A DNA stretch of 64,000 bases from Liquorilactobacillus sucicola DSM 21376 = JCM 15457 (lineage in GTDB: Bacteria; Bacillota; Bacilli; Lactobacillales; Lactobacillaceae). A program made the translations under genes and the position numbers. Shown here piece by piece: positions 8,583 to 18,098 of the stretch. The stretch is taken from NCBI RefSeq assembly GCF_000612445.1, contig NZ_BALC01000004.1, positions 62,001-126,000 of the forward strand, read 5' to 3'. Below the pieces are notes generated by a model, which was not told the origin of the DNA, did no database searches, and was given only the letters and a program-made list of their open reading frames with translations. The first letter of the stretch is position 1; every line of letters starts with the position of its first letter.

Positions 8583-9583
8583 TTAAAAACTTCCCCCTCT
8601 TTTTCAGCTTGTTCCACAATGCTTTGCGGTAATTGAATACCTAATATCTGAGCTTCTTTTTGATTAATGACATACTTTCCTTTGGTAACATATGCTACTG
8701 GAAAATCAGCTGTCTTGCGTCCATGCAGCACTTGTCCTGCCATCTCACCAGCAACTTTTCCTAAATCATACTGGTTGATAGCATAGGATGCTAGTCCACC
8801 GTCCTTGACCATTGTATCAGCAGAAGGTATTACGGGAATTTTTGCTTTATTTGCAACATTAACCAGTGTTTTCATTGCAGATGCAATCCCGTTATCCTGC
8901 GGTGCGTAGATGGCATCAACCTGAGAAACAGCTTGTTCAGCTACTTGCTGCATATCATTTGTACTAGAAATCGTATATAACTTGTAGTTGATCCCTCTTT
9001 GCTTGCAGAGCTTAGCGAATTTTTTAGCATTATATTGACCGCCATGATCTGAGGAAGTATACATGATACCAACAGTTTTAGCATTCGGGAGAATTTGTTT
9101 TAGTAGATCCAATTGTTCCTTCAAAGGTGATTCGCCTGAAGTACCAGTAATATTGCCGCCAGGATGTTTATCGGAAGAAACTAAGCCGCCTCCCTTTGGA
9201 TCAGTGATTCCTGCCAAGATGACAGGGGTTTTTTTGTTTGCAGCATTAGCAAGAGCTTGAGCTGCTGGAGTTGCGATTCCTGCCATTAGATCAACATTCT
9301 CGTTCGCAAATTTTGTGCTCATCGTTTTAAGGTTACTCTGGTCTCCTTGAGCATTCTGAAAGTCTATCTTAATATTTTTCCCTGGAGTATAACCATATTC
9401 TTTAAGTCCATCAACAAAACCACGGTGAATCTGGTCAAGGGCAGGGTGGGTCACTAACTGTAAAATACCGACTGTGGGAATCTTTGCTTTTGATGAATGT
9501 GTATCGTTATCCTTATTGGTTGCAAAAAAAGCAAAAATTAGAAAAGCAGCAAGTGCTGCGATCAGTGCATACATTCTCTTCAT
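8579..9583 (-). CDS. trpX: ABC transporter substrate-binding protein, TrpX-like
   Basis: The 334-residue protein belongs to the ABC_sub_bind family: VGILQLVTHPALDQIHRGF, then GIATPAAQAL, then VGIMYTSSDHGG. The N-terminus has a basic MKR and a hydrophobic segment without a lipobox cysteine. It is therefore probably held by an uncleaved anchor or secreted rather than lipid-modified, which is unusual for a Gram-positive binding protein. The start at 9583 follows TTGGAGGAATT. It is first in the operon and about 30 bases after the leader terminator. Tryptophan as ligand is inferred from the Trp-rich leader peptide and from family annotation. Confidence 0.87.
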   Translation of the reverse strand: MKRMYALIAALAAFLIFAFFATNKDNDTHSSKAKIPTVGILQLVTHPALDQIHRGFVDGLKEYGYTPGKNIKIDFQNAQGDQSNLKTMSTKFANENVDLMAGIATPAAQALANAANKKTPVILAGITDPKGGGLVSSDKHPGGNITGTSGESPLKEQLDLLKQILPNAKTVGIMYTSSDHGGQYNAKKFAKLCKQRGINYKLYTISSTNDMQQVAEQAVSQVDAIYAPQDNGIASAMKTLVNVANKAKIPVIPSADTMVKDGGLASYAINQYDLGKVAGEMAGQVLHGRKTADFPVAYVTKGKYVINQKEAQILGIQLPQSIVEQAEKEGEVFK

Positions 9584-9611
9584 TATAATTCCTCCAAGTT
9601 TTAAAAAATAG

Positions 9612-9654
9612 GGCAAAAGAAAAAGGGCAAACCAGCAGCTCTGGTTTTACCCTT
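9612..9654 (-). terminator. Leader terminator of the trpXYZ-like operon (attenuator)
   Basis: On the minus strand AAGGGTAAAACCAG (9654-9641) pairs with CTGGTTTGCCCTT (9635-9623), followed by TTTCTTTT. The hairpin lies between the leader peptide and the first structural gene, so it must be read through for expression. An upstream hairpin (CGAAGTCTGC with GCAGGCTTCG, about 9692-9659) adjoins it. Confidence 0.8.
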
Positions 9655-9757
9655 AAAACCGAAGCCTGCTGTATTAGACCTATGCAGACTTCGAACAACA
9701 CGAAAGTTAGTCGGCACAGATACAAACTGTTTGCCAGATTGCATCCGTAACAACGAA

Positions 9758-9820
9758 TTACAACCAGCAGTGCCGGCTTTGCCAAGAATTATTTAAATTG
9801 GCATACGTAAACTTTCGCAT
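9758..9820 (-). CDS. Trp-containing leader peptide of the trpXYZ-like operon
   Basis: A 20-codon open frame begins with ATG at 9820, with AAAGGA 8 bases upstream and a good promoter whose start is about 25 bases further up. The peptide reads MRKFTYANLNNSWQSRHCWL, with Trp at codons 13 and 19, just before the stop. Codons 16-17 (CGGCAC) and codons 2-4 (CGAAAGTT) are complementary, in nested order, to GTGCCG (9717-9712) and AACTTTCG (9708-9701) downstream. Ribosome position on the Trp codons could therefore alter leader folding. This is the architecture of ribosome-mediated attenuation. No T-box core is present here. The function is inferred from architecture and was not in the supplied larger frames. 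Confidence 0.75.
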   Translation of the reverse strand: MRKFTYANLNNSWQSRHCWL

Positions 9821-9852
9821 ATTATTCGTCCTTTCTGAAACTTATTAATGAC

Positions 9853-9881
9853 AGTATAAAAAAATGATTAGAGGTTGTCAA
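9853..9881 (-). promoter_or_regulatory. Promoter of the trpXYZ-like operon
   Basis: On the minus strand TTGACA (9881-9876) and TATACT (9858-9853) are 17 bases apart, a near-consensus sigma-A promoter. Start is predicted near 9846. Confidence 0.8.
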
Positions 9882-9907
9882 GAGCATTATTAAAAAATGC
9901 CTTAAAA

Positions 9908-10360
9908 TTAGGAGTTCAACATTGAAGATTCCTTTTGATGATGTTCAATGTCCATTTTTACATCATTAATGATATCTTGAATAGTAATTCTGCGCATTTT
10001 TGCTTCTGCAGTACTTTGAATATCAAGGTAGTACTTATTGAGGACTTTCGGCAGAGCATGCCCAACAGCACAATTTTGTGAAGTGTTTTTATCAACCTTT
10101 AGTAACGGGGATTCAGGTTTTGTTGCCATGTAAACATCAAAAATAGTAATTTGTGTTGCCGGACGACTTAACTTTGGAGAGGCGGTTCCTTGAGTCGTGT
10201 CCAGTAATGATGCTTTCTTTAACTGGCTCATCATTCTGCGTGCCAAACTTGGGTTGGTATTCAAGCTACTTGCAATCAAGTCGCTAGTTAATTTGCTTTC
10301 TGCATGCATTTGGATGTACACAAGAATATGAACTAAATCGCTTAGACGGTTGTTAGCCAA
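9908..10360 (-). CDS. Rrf2 family transcriptional regulator
   Basis: The 150-residue protein has an N-terminal winged helix typical of Rrf2 (LVHILVYIQMH, then SDLIASSLNTNPSLARRMMSQLKKASLL). Its C-terminal half has one cysteine (NCAVGHALP) rather than the three of the iron-sulfur members, so it is more like YwnA/CymR-type members. It is transcribed divergently from the pyruvate oxidase gene with about 145 bases between them. Control of that gene is the obvious inference, not shown. The start at 10360 has a GAAAGGAGA site just upstream. Confidence 0.85.
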   Translation of the reverse strand: MANNRLSDLVHILVYIQMHAESKLTSDLIASSLNTNPSLARRMMSQLKKASLLDTTQGTASPKLSRPATQITIFDVYMATKPESPLLKVDKNTSQNCAVGHALPKVLNKYYLDIQSTAEAKMRRITIQDIINDVKMDIEHHQKESSMLNS

Positions 10361-10504
10361 TTGTCATTCTCCTTTCTAAGATGTTACTTTTAATGTGATA
10401 ATAGCATAAACCTTTAGAAAAATAACTTTAAGGTTGTAGTTAATATTTAAAAGTGCTATATTGTTCATGTGATAAAAAAAGTAACAATTAAGGAGCGGAT
10501 AATT

Positions 10505-12259
10505 ATGACAAAAATGATTGCAGGGCAAGCACTTGCCAAGGTTCTTTTGGATTGGGATATTGACCATGTCTACGGAATTACAGCAGATTCTATTAATAAT
10601 ACAGTTGATGGTTTTTACAGAGAAAAGGAAAACTTAAAATATATTCAAGTAAGGCATGAAGAGATTGGAGCATTAGCAGCGGCTGCTGATGCAAAATTGA
10701 CTGGAAAAATCGGCGTAAGTTTCGGATCTGCAGGACCGGGAGCAGTACATTTGTTAAATGGACTTTACGATGCCAAAATGGATCATACACCGGTTCTGGC
10801 CTTGGTTGGTCAATCCGCAACTGGTGTAATGAATACGAATTTCTTTCAAGAAATGAATCAGGATCCTATTTTTGCAGATGTTGCAGATTTCCACAAACAG
10901 GTGGTGAGTGCCGAACAAATACCTTATGTTGTTGATGAGGCAATTCGTTCAGCGTATGCACATCACTCAGTTTCAGTTGTCATTATTCCTGACGACTTGT
11001 CAGGCCAGGAGATTGATTTTAATGGGTTCAAAACCAAGGCTATCAAAGCTGTCGAAACACAAGTAGTACCACAACAAAATGATATAGCAGCAGTTATTAA
11101 AGCTCTAAAAAATGCTGAACATCCGATTTTATGGGTTGGGCGCGGAGCCATGAATGCAAGAAATGAGATCATTAAAGTTTCTGAAAAATTCAGTCTGCCG
11201 GTTTTATCGACTGTACCGGCAACCGGTGCTATTCCAACTGACCATCCTAATTTTATGGGTTCACGTGGGCGTCTAGGAACTAAACCAGGTTTTGAGGTTT
11301 CGCAAGCAGCAGATTTAGTTTTGTTTGTAGGAACCAACTACCCATTTGCACGATACTTACCTCAGAACATCAAATTCATTCAAGTAAACAATAACTTGGC
11401 TGATTTAGGTAAGCAGCGCGATGCAGATTTAACGGTGTTGTCAGATGCCAAATTGTTCTTCACAGAGTTATTGAAATCTGATTATACAGTTGCACCTAAT
11501 AGATTTTTGAAAGCAGCTCAACTTGATAAAAAGAATTGGGATAAATGGTTGGAAGACTTAGCTGCGGATGATAGCGAAGGCTTGGCTGCAGAAGGAGTAA
11601 TCAAAGCGATTCGCGAGAATGCAGCAGATGATGCTATTTTTGGCTTAGATGTGGGAAACAACACAGAATGGGCTATCCGCCAGCTACCATTGAACAAGGA
11701 GCAGAAAATGACTATGTCTCCGTGGTATGGGACAATGGGATTTGGACTTCCAGCGGGTCTGGCAGGTAAGTTGAGTTTTCCAGAACGTCAGACATGGACA
11801 ATTTCCGGTGATGGCGGTTATGCAATGGTGATGCCGGATTTGCTGACAGAAGTTAAGTACCATTTGCCTATAATCAATGTTGTATTGGAGAACAATTCTT
11901 TTGGGTTTATCCAACACGAAAAACTAATGAGCGGTCAAGCGTTGTATGGTATTGACCTTTTGGGAGCTGATTGGGCACATGTGGCTGAAGACATGGGAGC
12001 AATCGGATTCAAGGTTACTAATCTTCAAGAATTGAATGAAGCAATGAAGAAGATAAATAAGCTGCAGCAACAAGGCAATAATTTGCCGATCGTTCTTGAT
12101 GCAAAGATAAAGAACGTGGATCCAATTGATACAAGTTTTGTGCAGGTCGATCCAGAATCTTTTGATACGCAAGCAGTGACTGCATATCGCAAACGTTATA
12201 ATATTGATGAGAAATCGCAACCAGCATTCAGTCAGCTTTTGAAAAATATTGATGAATAA
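10505..12259 (+). CDS. Pyruvate oxidase
   Basis: The 584-residue thiamine-diphosphate flavoenzyme converts pyruvate, phosphate and oxygen to acetyl phosphate, CO2 and hydrogen peroxide in lactic acid bacteria. The N-terminal ThDP-binding domain has VRHEEIGALAAAADAKLTG with the catalytic Glu. The C-terminal ThDP motif runs from GDGGYAMVMPDLLTE to NN (LENNSF). The length matches SpxB/Pox. ATG at 10505 follows TAAGGAGCG; the earlier GTG at 10469 has no site. A second copy at 50191 is frameshifted, so this may be the only working pyruvate oxidase in the window. Acetolactate synthase-like enzymes share the fold, but the motif context fits Pox better. Confidence 0.9.
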   Translation: MTKMIAGQALAKVLLDWDIDHVYGITADSINNTVDGFYREKENLKYIQVRHEEIGALAAAADAKLTGKIGVSFGSAGPGAVHLLNGLYDAKMDHTPVLALVGQSATGVMNTNFFQEMNQDPIFADVADFHKQVVSAEQIPYVVDEAIRSAYAHHSVSVVIIPDDLSGQEIDFNGFKTKAIKAVETQVVPQQNDIAAVIKALKNAEHPILWVGRGAMNARNEIIKVSEKFSLPVLSTVPATGAIPTDHPNFMGSRGRLGTKPGFEVSQAADLVLFVGTNYPFARYLPQNIKFIQVNNNLADLGKQRDADLTVLSDAKLFFTELLKSDYTVAPNRFLKAAQLDKKNWDKWLEDLAADDSEGLAAEGVIKAIRENAADDAIFGLDVGNNTEWAIRQLPLNKEQKMTMSPWYGTMGFGLPAGLAGKLSFPERQTWTISGDGGYAMVMPDLLTEVKYHLPIINVVLENNSFGFIQHEKLMSGQALYGIDLLGADWAHVAEDMGAIGFKVTNLQELNEAMKKINKLQQQGNNLPIVLDAKIKNVDPIDTSFVQVDPESFDTQAVTAYRKRYNIDEKSQPAFSQLLKNIDE

Positions 12260-12300
12260 CGCTATGTTGCACATAAGGTAACATAATTAGTAAATAAAAA

Positions 12301-12364
12301 GACTCCAAGATCAAGCCCTCCTGATATAGAAATGAAAGGGTTATTAGATCACGGAGCTTTTTTG
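12301..12364. terminator. Bidirectional terminator
   Basis: CTCC, GATC and CCCT blocks (12303-12320) pair with AGGG, GATC and GGAG (12337-12356), followed by a T run on the plus strand. It lies between convergent genes. Confidence 0.65.
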
Positions 12365-12389
12365 TTTGGATTTTAGTTAACTAGGAAAA

Positions 12390-13094
12390 CTAAATGGCTT
12401 CCTGCGAGGAGAAAACTTGTTCTTGAAGTGCCATCATTTGTTCAAAATTATCGGTGATCAGGCCGTCAACGCCGACTTGAAATAAATGGCGTGCAGAGTC
12501 CTTATCATCAATGGTCCACAAGCGCTGTAAGACATTTGCTGACTGGTAGTGTTGCAAATGCAGTCCTGCCAAACCAGTTTTTTTGATGAACTCTTCAGGG
12601 TTCGTGACTTGACGTTCTGTCAGCCAACAGTACTGCTGCTGTGCATCGAGCTGGCGACATTTTTTTAAGGTCTCAAGGTTGAATGAAGAGAAAATGACAG
12701 GATACTTAAGATCAGCTTTACGGACCAACTGCAGCACTGTTTCCTCAATATGGGGATAGTGTGTCTTGTCGGTCTTGAACTCCAAGTTAAGATGTACCGG
12801 CTGGTAAGCAGCGAGTTCTAAAAGTTCAACCAGACTTGGAATCGGTTCAGCATTTCTGAGTTTAAATTGCCGCAGCTCAGAAAACGTATAGGAAGCAATT
12901 GCCCCACTACCATCAGTTGTTCGATCAATCGTTTCATCGTGCATGATTACGGGAATACCATCTTTAGTTAGATGAACATCGAATTCAAGCCCATCGATAT
13001 GATGCTGGATACTGTATTTGAAACCAGCAAGTGAGTTCTCAGGGAATTTGTGCGGATACCCACGGTGACCGAAAATTAAAGTATGTTTTAACAT
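12390..13094 (-). CDS. Glycerophosphodiester phosphodiesterase
   Basis: The 234-residue protein carries the GDPD signature: GHRG (His10-Arg11), PENS (Glu19), and the metal-binding LEFDVHLTKDGIPVIMHD with its catalytic His. It hydrolyses glycerophosphodiesters to glycerol-3-phosphate and an alcohol, in lipid or teichoic-acid turnover. There is no signal peptide, so it is cytoplasmic. The start at 13094 has AAGGAG upstream; the longer reading to 13136 lacks one. It is a single gene facing the pyruvate oxidase terminator. Confidence 0.92.
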   Translation of the reverse strand: MLKHTLIFGHRGYPHKFPENSLAGFKYSIQHHIDGLEFDVHLTKDGIPVIMHDETIDRTTDGSGAIASYTFSELRQFKLRNAEPIPSLVELLELAAYQPVHLNLEFKTDKTHYPHIEETVLQLVRKADLKYPVIFSSFNLETLKKCRQLDAQQQYCWLTERQVTNPEEFIKKTGLAGLHLQHYQSANVLQRLWTIDDKDSARHLFQVGVDGLITDNFEQMMALQEQVFSSQEAI

Positions 13095-13520
13095 AAGAAA
13101 CTCCTTCAATGTGTATATTAGAAATATTTTTTGCAAACAATCTGAGGCTGTGTTTTGATAGCTGTATTGATTTTATTACAGCTTATTGTAGCGCTCGGCT
13201 CTTTCAACACCTTCCAATAGTTCACCGTTAGGCATTAATCTTAATCAAATTGGTGCTGCAATTCTTCCGTTCCCAAATTCAGCTAGCATCATAATACACC
13301 ATAGCTAGCAAGGTGTTAAGTTAATATTAAAATCAACGTTATATTTTAATTCAATAAACGACTCACTTAACTCATAGTTTAAGCATAGATTATGAATGTA
13401 ACGATGTTACATTCAACGTGTAACTAATGTGTAAAAAAATGAAGCTGCTTAAAAGTTGATTTTCGCCAGTAGTAAGCTGTGCCTGCAATTAAATTAGGAT
13501 TAAGCCGTGATTGACTGTTA
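13095..13520. other. Intergenic stretch with one operator-like palindrome
   Basis: No gene was found in these 425 bases. A perfect 9-bp inverted repeat (GAATGTAAC, GAT, GTTACATTC) lies at 13394-13414, followed by a related half (CGTGTAAC). It could be an operator; the bound regulator is unknown. Confidence 0.45.
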
Positions 13521-14960
13521 CTAACGGATGACCTCTTTGTTAGGGTCTAACATATTCGTTACTAAAATAACAATGAACAACAGATTTACAACTCCAAAAA
13601 CTGCGTGCAGCGAGTTGAGTACGATAGGTGCAAATATTTGCTGCAAATGAATATCAATTTTGTTAGTTGAACTAATGAAGTTGTTGACAGCTGAAAATCT
13701 TAGACCATGTAATTGAAGACGGATAAAGAGATTCAAGACGGCACCATAAATACCGATCATTAATGTTTGCCCTAGTGTTCGCCCTAAAGTAATAATTGCA
13801 GTGGCTGAGCCTAGTAGTTTTTTACTAACGAGATGCTGGCTTAACATGATGTTTATACTGATGACAATTCCCATACCGAAACCACTGATCGCAGCGATAA
13901 GGTAGAAAACCCAATATGGAAACGAAGAATTGATGAAAAGCAGCGAGAGGTAAGAGATAAATTGAACTGAAACGACCACCAAAATAATGTTTTTAGGTGA
14001 AAATCTTCTCAATAGTCCACCAACAAGGAATGAAGCGAGTAGCCACATGACCGAACTTGAAGTAACAACAAGACCTGAAATGGTCGCGGGAACACGATAA
14101 ATAGATTGCAGCCAAATAGGAAAATAGATTTGATAACCAATAAGAATCCCGCTTAAAAGGGTTGATGTAACGACCTGAATTGAAAAAGTAGGATTTACAA
14201 ACATTTCGAAGGGAATCAACGGATCAGAAACCTTCTTCTCCTGTTTGATGAGAAGAAAGAAGCTCAGCAGTGAAACGCTGAATAAAATGATTGAGCTCCG
14301 AATACTGATATTGATTTGCTGAATGCCAATCAGTAAAGCAATTAAGGTAATAGAAAGCCAGCAAATTCCATACCAGTCGATATGCAGAACAGTTTTAGCT
14401 GCTAAAGTCTCCGTGTATTTAAAAGTGATAACTAGAAAAATAAGTACGCCCAGCGGAACATTGACGAAGAAAACCCAGTGCCAGCTGAGTGTGTCGACCA
14501 AGAAGCCTCCAAGTAGGGGACCAAGCAGGGCAGATAGACCCCAGGCTGTATTATTAAAGGCTAGGACTTTGGCACGATCTTGAAAAGAATATATGTCAGC
14601 AATAATGGTAAAAGTCAATGGAATGATTGAGCCAGCTCCCAATCCTTGCAGTGCGCGCGCTAAAATAAGAGAAAAAATCGAAGGAGAAAGGCCGCTTAGA
14701 AGCGAGCCTAGGGTAAAGAGAATTACTCCAACCTGGAAAACTATTTTACGGCCCCAACTGTCGGCCAACTTCCCATAGATGGGTGTCGTTATCGCCGTTG
14801 TCAGCAAGTAAGTGCTCATAATCCAGCTTTGATAAGCAAGACCGTGTAATTCGCTGATAATAGAAGGCAATGCGGTAGTAACAATTGTTATCTCCACAGA
14901 AGTCATGAATGTTGCAATAAAAATCGCAATCATGATCCAAATTCGTGTTCTATTTTTCAT
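13521..14960 (-). CDS. MFS drug exporter, DHA2 family (EmrB/QacA type)
   Basis: The 479-residue protein has about 14 hydrophobic segments. DHA2 motifs are visible: TALPSIISEL in helix 1, GKLADSWGRKIVFQVG as motif A between helices 2 and 3, and WGLSALLGPLLGG (antiporter motif C) in helix 5. It should export drugs or organic compounds by proton antiport. The start is ambiguous: 14960 gives a normal N-terminus but AAAGG is 15 bases upstream, while 14975 would sit on the ribosome site. No regulator gene is adjacent. Confidence 0.88.
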   Translation of the reverse strand: MKNRTRIWIMIAIFIATFMTSVEITIVTTALPSIISELHGLAYQSWIMSTYLLTTAITTPIYGKLADSWGRKIVFQVGVILFTLGSLLSGLSPSIFSLILARALQGLGAGSIIPLTFTIIADIYSFQDRAKVLAFNNTAWGLSALLGPLLGGFLVDTLSWHWVFFVNVPLGVLIFLVITFKYTETLAAKTVLHIDWYGICWLSITLIALLIGIQQINISIRSSIILFSVSLLSFFLLIKQEKKVSDPLIPFEMFVNPTFSIQVVTSTLLSGILIGYQIYFPIWLQSIYRVPATISGLVVTSSSVMWLLASFLVGGLLRRFSPKNIILVVVSVQFISYLSLLFINSSFPYWVFYLIAAISGFGMGIVISINIMLSQHLVSKKLLGSATAIITLGRTLGQTLMIGIYGAVLNLFIRLQLHGLRFSAVNNFISSTNKIDIHLQQIFAPIVLNSLHAVFGVVNLLFIVILVTNMLDPNKEVIR

Positions 14961-15268
14961 AAAGTGACCAACCATCCTTTTAATTTAATGCTCCCCAAAG
15001 AGCCACTAAACCATTATTCAACAAAACAAAATTATTTTCAATTGAATTAAACACATATAGAAGTTTAATTCAAGTAAGCTAAAAAATTCTCATTTTAACA
15101 TGTAATAAGTTATAATAAGGTAACGTGTTGTACCTTTTTAAGGGATTAGGTGCACTAAAAGTGCAGAGTGGATTTTGACGGAGGTGTGAGATATTAAGGG
15201 GAAAATAGCGGCGTATCGTATACCAGATCGATAATCAGAATATAAATAACACAAAGGATGGTTTTTTT

Positions 15269-18001
15269 ATGCAGGAAGAAAAGCACACAAATCTAATTGG
15301 ATCAAGTGAGGACAATGATGATTCTGGGCCTAGACAGCAGCTCTGGCAAAAGAAGTCAGAAGAACTAGAAACAGAGTTTAAAACGCATTTAGAACAGGGA
15401 CTAACTAGCAAAGAAGCTGAACGCAGGCTTGAAGAAAATGGCAAAAATGAACTTGTTGCTAAGAAAACTTCTAATTGGCTGTTGTTTTTTAAACAGTTTA
15501 ATAATAGTATCACCTACATTCTAGCGGCCACGGCAGTTGTCACTCTTTTGTTGCGTCATTATCCTGACTCGAGCGTTATTGGAGCAGTGATTGTTGCAAA
15601 CGCATTAGTTGGCTTTTTTCAAGAAGTTTCGGCAGATAATGCTCTTAGCAAGATTAAAGAGCTCTTGGTTTCCGAATGTTATGTGGTTCGAGATGGACAT
15701 AAAGTGGAATTGCCAGCTAAACAGGTAGTAGTTGGTGACATCATTCGCTTGGAAGCGGGGGATGCGGTACCTGCTGACTTGCGGCTGGTTTCTGCAGATA
15801 ATATGAAAATTCAGGAGTCAAACCTGACCGGTGAGACTGATTCTGTCATCAAAACCGAAGAAGCAATTGATTTGGAGACGCTGCCTTTAGCAGAGCGGAC
15901 AAATATGGCCTTTGCTGCGACTGCAGTTACTAGTGGTTCAGGTGTCGGGATTGTAGTAGCTACAGGGGCACAAACAGAAATCGGACACATACAACAAGAT
16001 GTCGTTGAGGTCAAAAGCAAGGTAACACCTTTAATGCAGAATTTAAATAAGCTGGGTTGGGCACTTTCTTTGGCTATTGTGGCAGTTGCGATTTTAATGT
16101 TCGCCTTAGGGGCTTTTCTTCGAGTATATAGTTTACCTACACTTTTAATTGCCGTGATTACGATGATCGTCGGCTCAATGCCAGAAGGTATGCCCGCAAG
16201 TGTTTCAGTGGTTTTAGCGATGGGAACGCGTAAATTAACACGAAAGAAAGCCATTGTCAAAACTTTACCCGCGGTTGAAACCTTAGGGGCTGTCAGTATT
16301 GTAAACACAGATAAGACTGGAACACTGACAAAAAACGAAATGACAGTAACAGATATTATCACAGCCGATGGACAGTATACTGTCTCTGGAGTTGGATATG
16401 ATGCAACTGGTCAGATTCAAAAAAGGGATGGCACGGAAATTGACTGGAAAAATAACGAGAAACTGAAGTGGATGATTCAAATTGCAGGGCAGACGACTGA
16501 TGCTTCCTTTCACCAAGAGGATGGGCGTTGGGTGCTGACCGGTGAGCCAACTGATGGGGCGTTGACAGGCTTGTTTCATAAGTTTACAGGCAAGGCGCCT
16601 TCTGTTGAAGAAATTGATTCTCTGCCATTTGACTCGGCTTTCCGCTATTCAGCTCGTCTAGCTCTTTTAGACGATAGAAAAGTTTTGATGGTCAAGGGAG
16701 CACCACAAACGCTTTTTGAACGAATGAAAAAGCATGGAAGTACGATTGAAGAACACGAATGGCTTGCCAAAATGGAGCAACTGACAAAACAAGGTAAACG
16801 TGTAGTCGCGTTGGGCTACCAGCAGGCGGACGAGATGTCAGATAAAATCATTACAGCTCACATCGGGCGTGATTTTCATCTAGTCGGAATGGTGGGGATC
16901 ATTGATCCTCCACGGCAAGAAGTTGCTGCAGCAATTCGTAAGTTAAGATATGCAGGCATTAAGGTTAAAATGATCACTGGTGACGACCCTAACACAGCTA
17001 TGGCGATCGCTAAACAATTGAAATTGGCAGATAGGGTCAATGTAATCACGGGGCCAGAACTTGACAAAATGTCAGATGAACAACTAACAAGGGGAATTGA
17101 TAAGTATACTGTGTTTGCGCGGACGACACCGAGTGATAAATTGAAAATTGTGCGTGCTCAGCAGAAAAGAGGACATGTAGTTTCAATGACCGGTGACGGT
17201 GTTAATGATGCACCCGCACTGAAACAAGCTGACATTGGGGTCGCGATGGGGATTAAAGGGACGGATGTTGCTAAGAGCTCTGCTGATATGGTTTTGGCAG
17301 ATGACAACTTTACGACGATTTTGACAGCTGTCAAAGAAGGACGGCATATTTTTGATAATATTCGCAAGACAATTCGTTTCCTTTTACCGACTAGCTTTGC
17401 TGAAGGACTGATTGTTGTTATGAGCATTCTGTTAGATCAAACAATGCCACTTTATCCGACGCAGTTATTATGGATAAATATGGTGTCCGCCTTGACTATT
17501 CAGTTTGCATTTATTTTTGAACCAGCTGAAAAGGGAATAATGACACGGGGACCACGAAAGGTTAACCAAGGAATTTTAAAAAAAGCAGATATTATTGAAA
17601 TTACCTATGTGTCGTTGCTTATTTCAGGTCTAGGGATGATTGCATACGATATAATGACGAAACAAGGAATGTCAGCTGCTGTTGGTAGTACAATGACACT
17701 GAATGTGATTATTTTTGGGAAGATTTTTTATCTCTTCAATATGCGTAATAGTCATCCAGTGCTCTCGCGATACTTCTTCCAAAATAAAATGGCTTTTTAT
17801 ATTATAGCCGTTTTACTGGTATTACAAGCAGGAATTATATATCTGCCATTTATGCAGGAAATATTCCATACAACTGCACCAGGGTGGATAGCTGGCTGGG
17901 GAGTTCCGATTGTGGCTGGAATAATAGTCTTGATCGTTACAGAAATTATCAAGTATGTGCATTCGTACATTTATCGGATGTCACTAAAAAAGAGCAGTTG
18001 A
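15269..18001 (+). CDS. Cation-transporting P-type ATPase (type II)
   Basis: The 910-residue membrane pump has the full P-type set: TGE in the actuator domain (LTGETDSV), PEGMP in M4, phosphorylation site DKTGTLT with Asp at about residue 348, and GDGVNDAPALKQADIGVAMG in the hinge. PEGMP replaces the PEGLP of SERCA-like calcium pumps, so ion specificity (Ca, Na or another cation) is not certain. A hydrophilic N-terminal extension of about 25 residues precedes the cation ATPase N-domain. The start has AAAGGATGG upstream. It is monocistronic with a very strong terminator at 18056. Confidence 0.9.
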   Translation: MQEEKHTNLIGSSEDNDDSGPRQQLWQKKSEELETEFKTHLEQGLTSKEAERRLEENGKNELVAKKTSNWLLFFKQFNNSITYILAATAVVTLLLRHYPDSSVIGAVIVANALVGFFQEVSADNALSKIKELLVSECYVVRDGHKVELPAKQVVVGDIIRLEAGDAVPADLRLVSADNMKIQESNLTGETDSVIKTEEAIDLETLPLAERTNMAFAATAVTSGSGVGIVVATGAQTEIGHIQQDVVEVKSKVTPLMQNLNKLGWALSLAIVAVAILMFALGAFLRVYSLPTLLIAVITMIVGSMPEGMPASVSVVLAMGTRKLTRKKAIVKTLPAVETLGAVSIVNTDKTGTLTKNEMTVTDIITADGQYTVSGVGYDATGQIQKRDGTEIDWKNNEKLKWMIQIAGQTTDASFHQEDGRWVLTGEPTDGALTGLFHKFTGKAPSVEEIDSLPFDSAFRYSARLALLDDRKVLMVKGAPQTLFERMKKHGSTIEEHEWLAKMEQLTKQGKRVVALGYQQADEMSDKIITAHIGRDFHLVGMVGIIDPPRQEVAAAIRKLRYAGIKVKMITGDDPNTAMAIAKQLKLADRVNVITGPELDKMSDEQLTRGIDKYTVFARTTPSDKLKIVRAQQKRGHVVSMTGDGVNDAPALKQADIGVAMGIKGTDVAKSSADMVLADDNFTTILTAVKEGRHIFDNIRKTIRFLLPTSFAEGLIVVMSILLDQTMPLYPTQLLWINMVSALTIQFAFIFEPAEKGIMTRGPRKVNQGILKKADIIEITYVSLLISGLGMIAYDIMTKQGMSAAVGSTMTLNVIIFGKIFYLFNMRNSHPVLSRYFFQNKMAFYIIAVLLVLQAGIIYLPFMQEIFHTTAPGWIAGWGVPIVAGIIVLIVTEIIKYVHSYIYRMSLKKSS

Positions 18002-18055
18002 GCTAAAGAATGAGTAAACATAAGTGCTTACGCTGGATAGAGGCTTGATATTGGC

Positions 18056-18098
18056 TTAAAATAAGGAGCTGGGTCAAAAACCCAGCTCCTTATTTTAA
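18056..18098 (+). terminator. Strong intrinsic terminator (dispersed GAGCTGGGT family)
   Basis: A perfect 19-base inverted repeat (18056-18074 with 18080-18098) encloses a CAAAA loop; its core is GGAGCTGGGT. Close relatives occur at 41661, 52095 and 58287. Confidence 0.88.

Noticed and set aside
9513-9785. 90-codon minus-strand ORF across the trpX leader
   Set aside because: It is a shadow frame spanning the attenuator; the 20-codon leader peptide and trpX explain the region.
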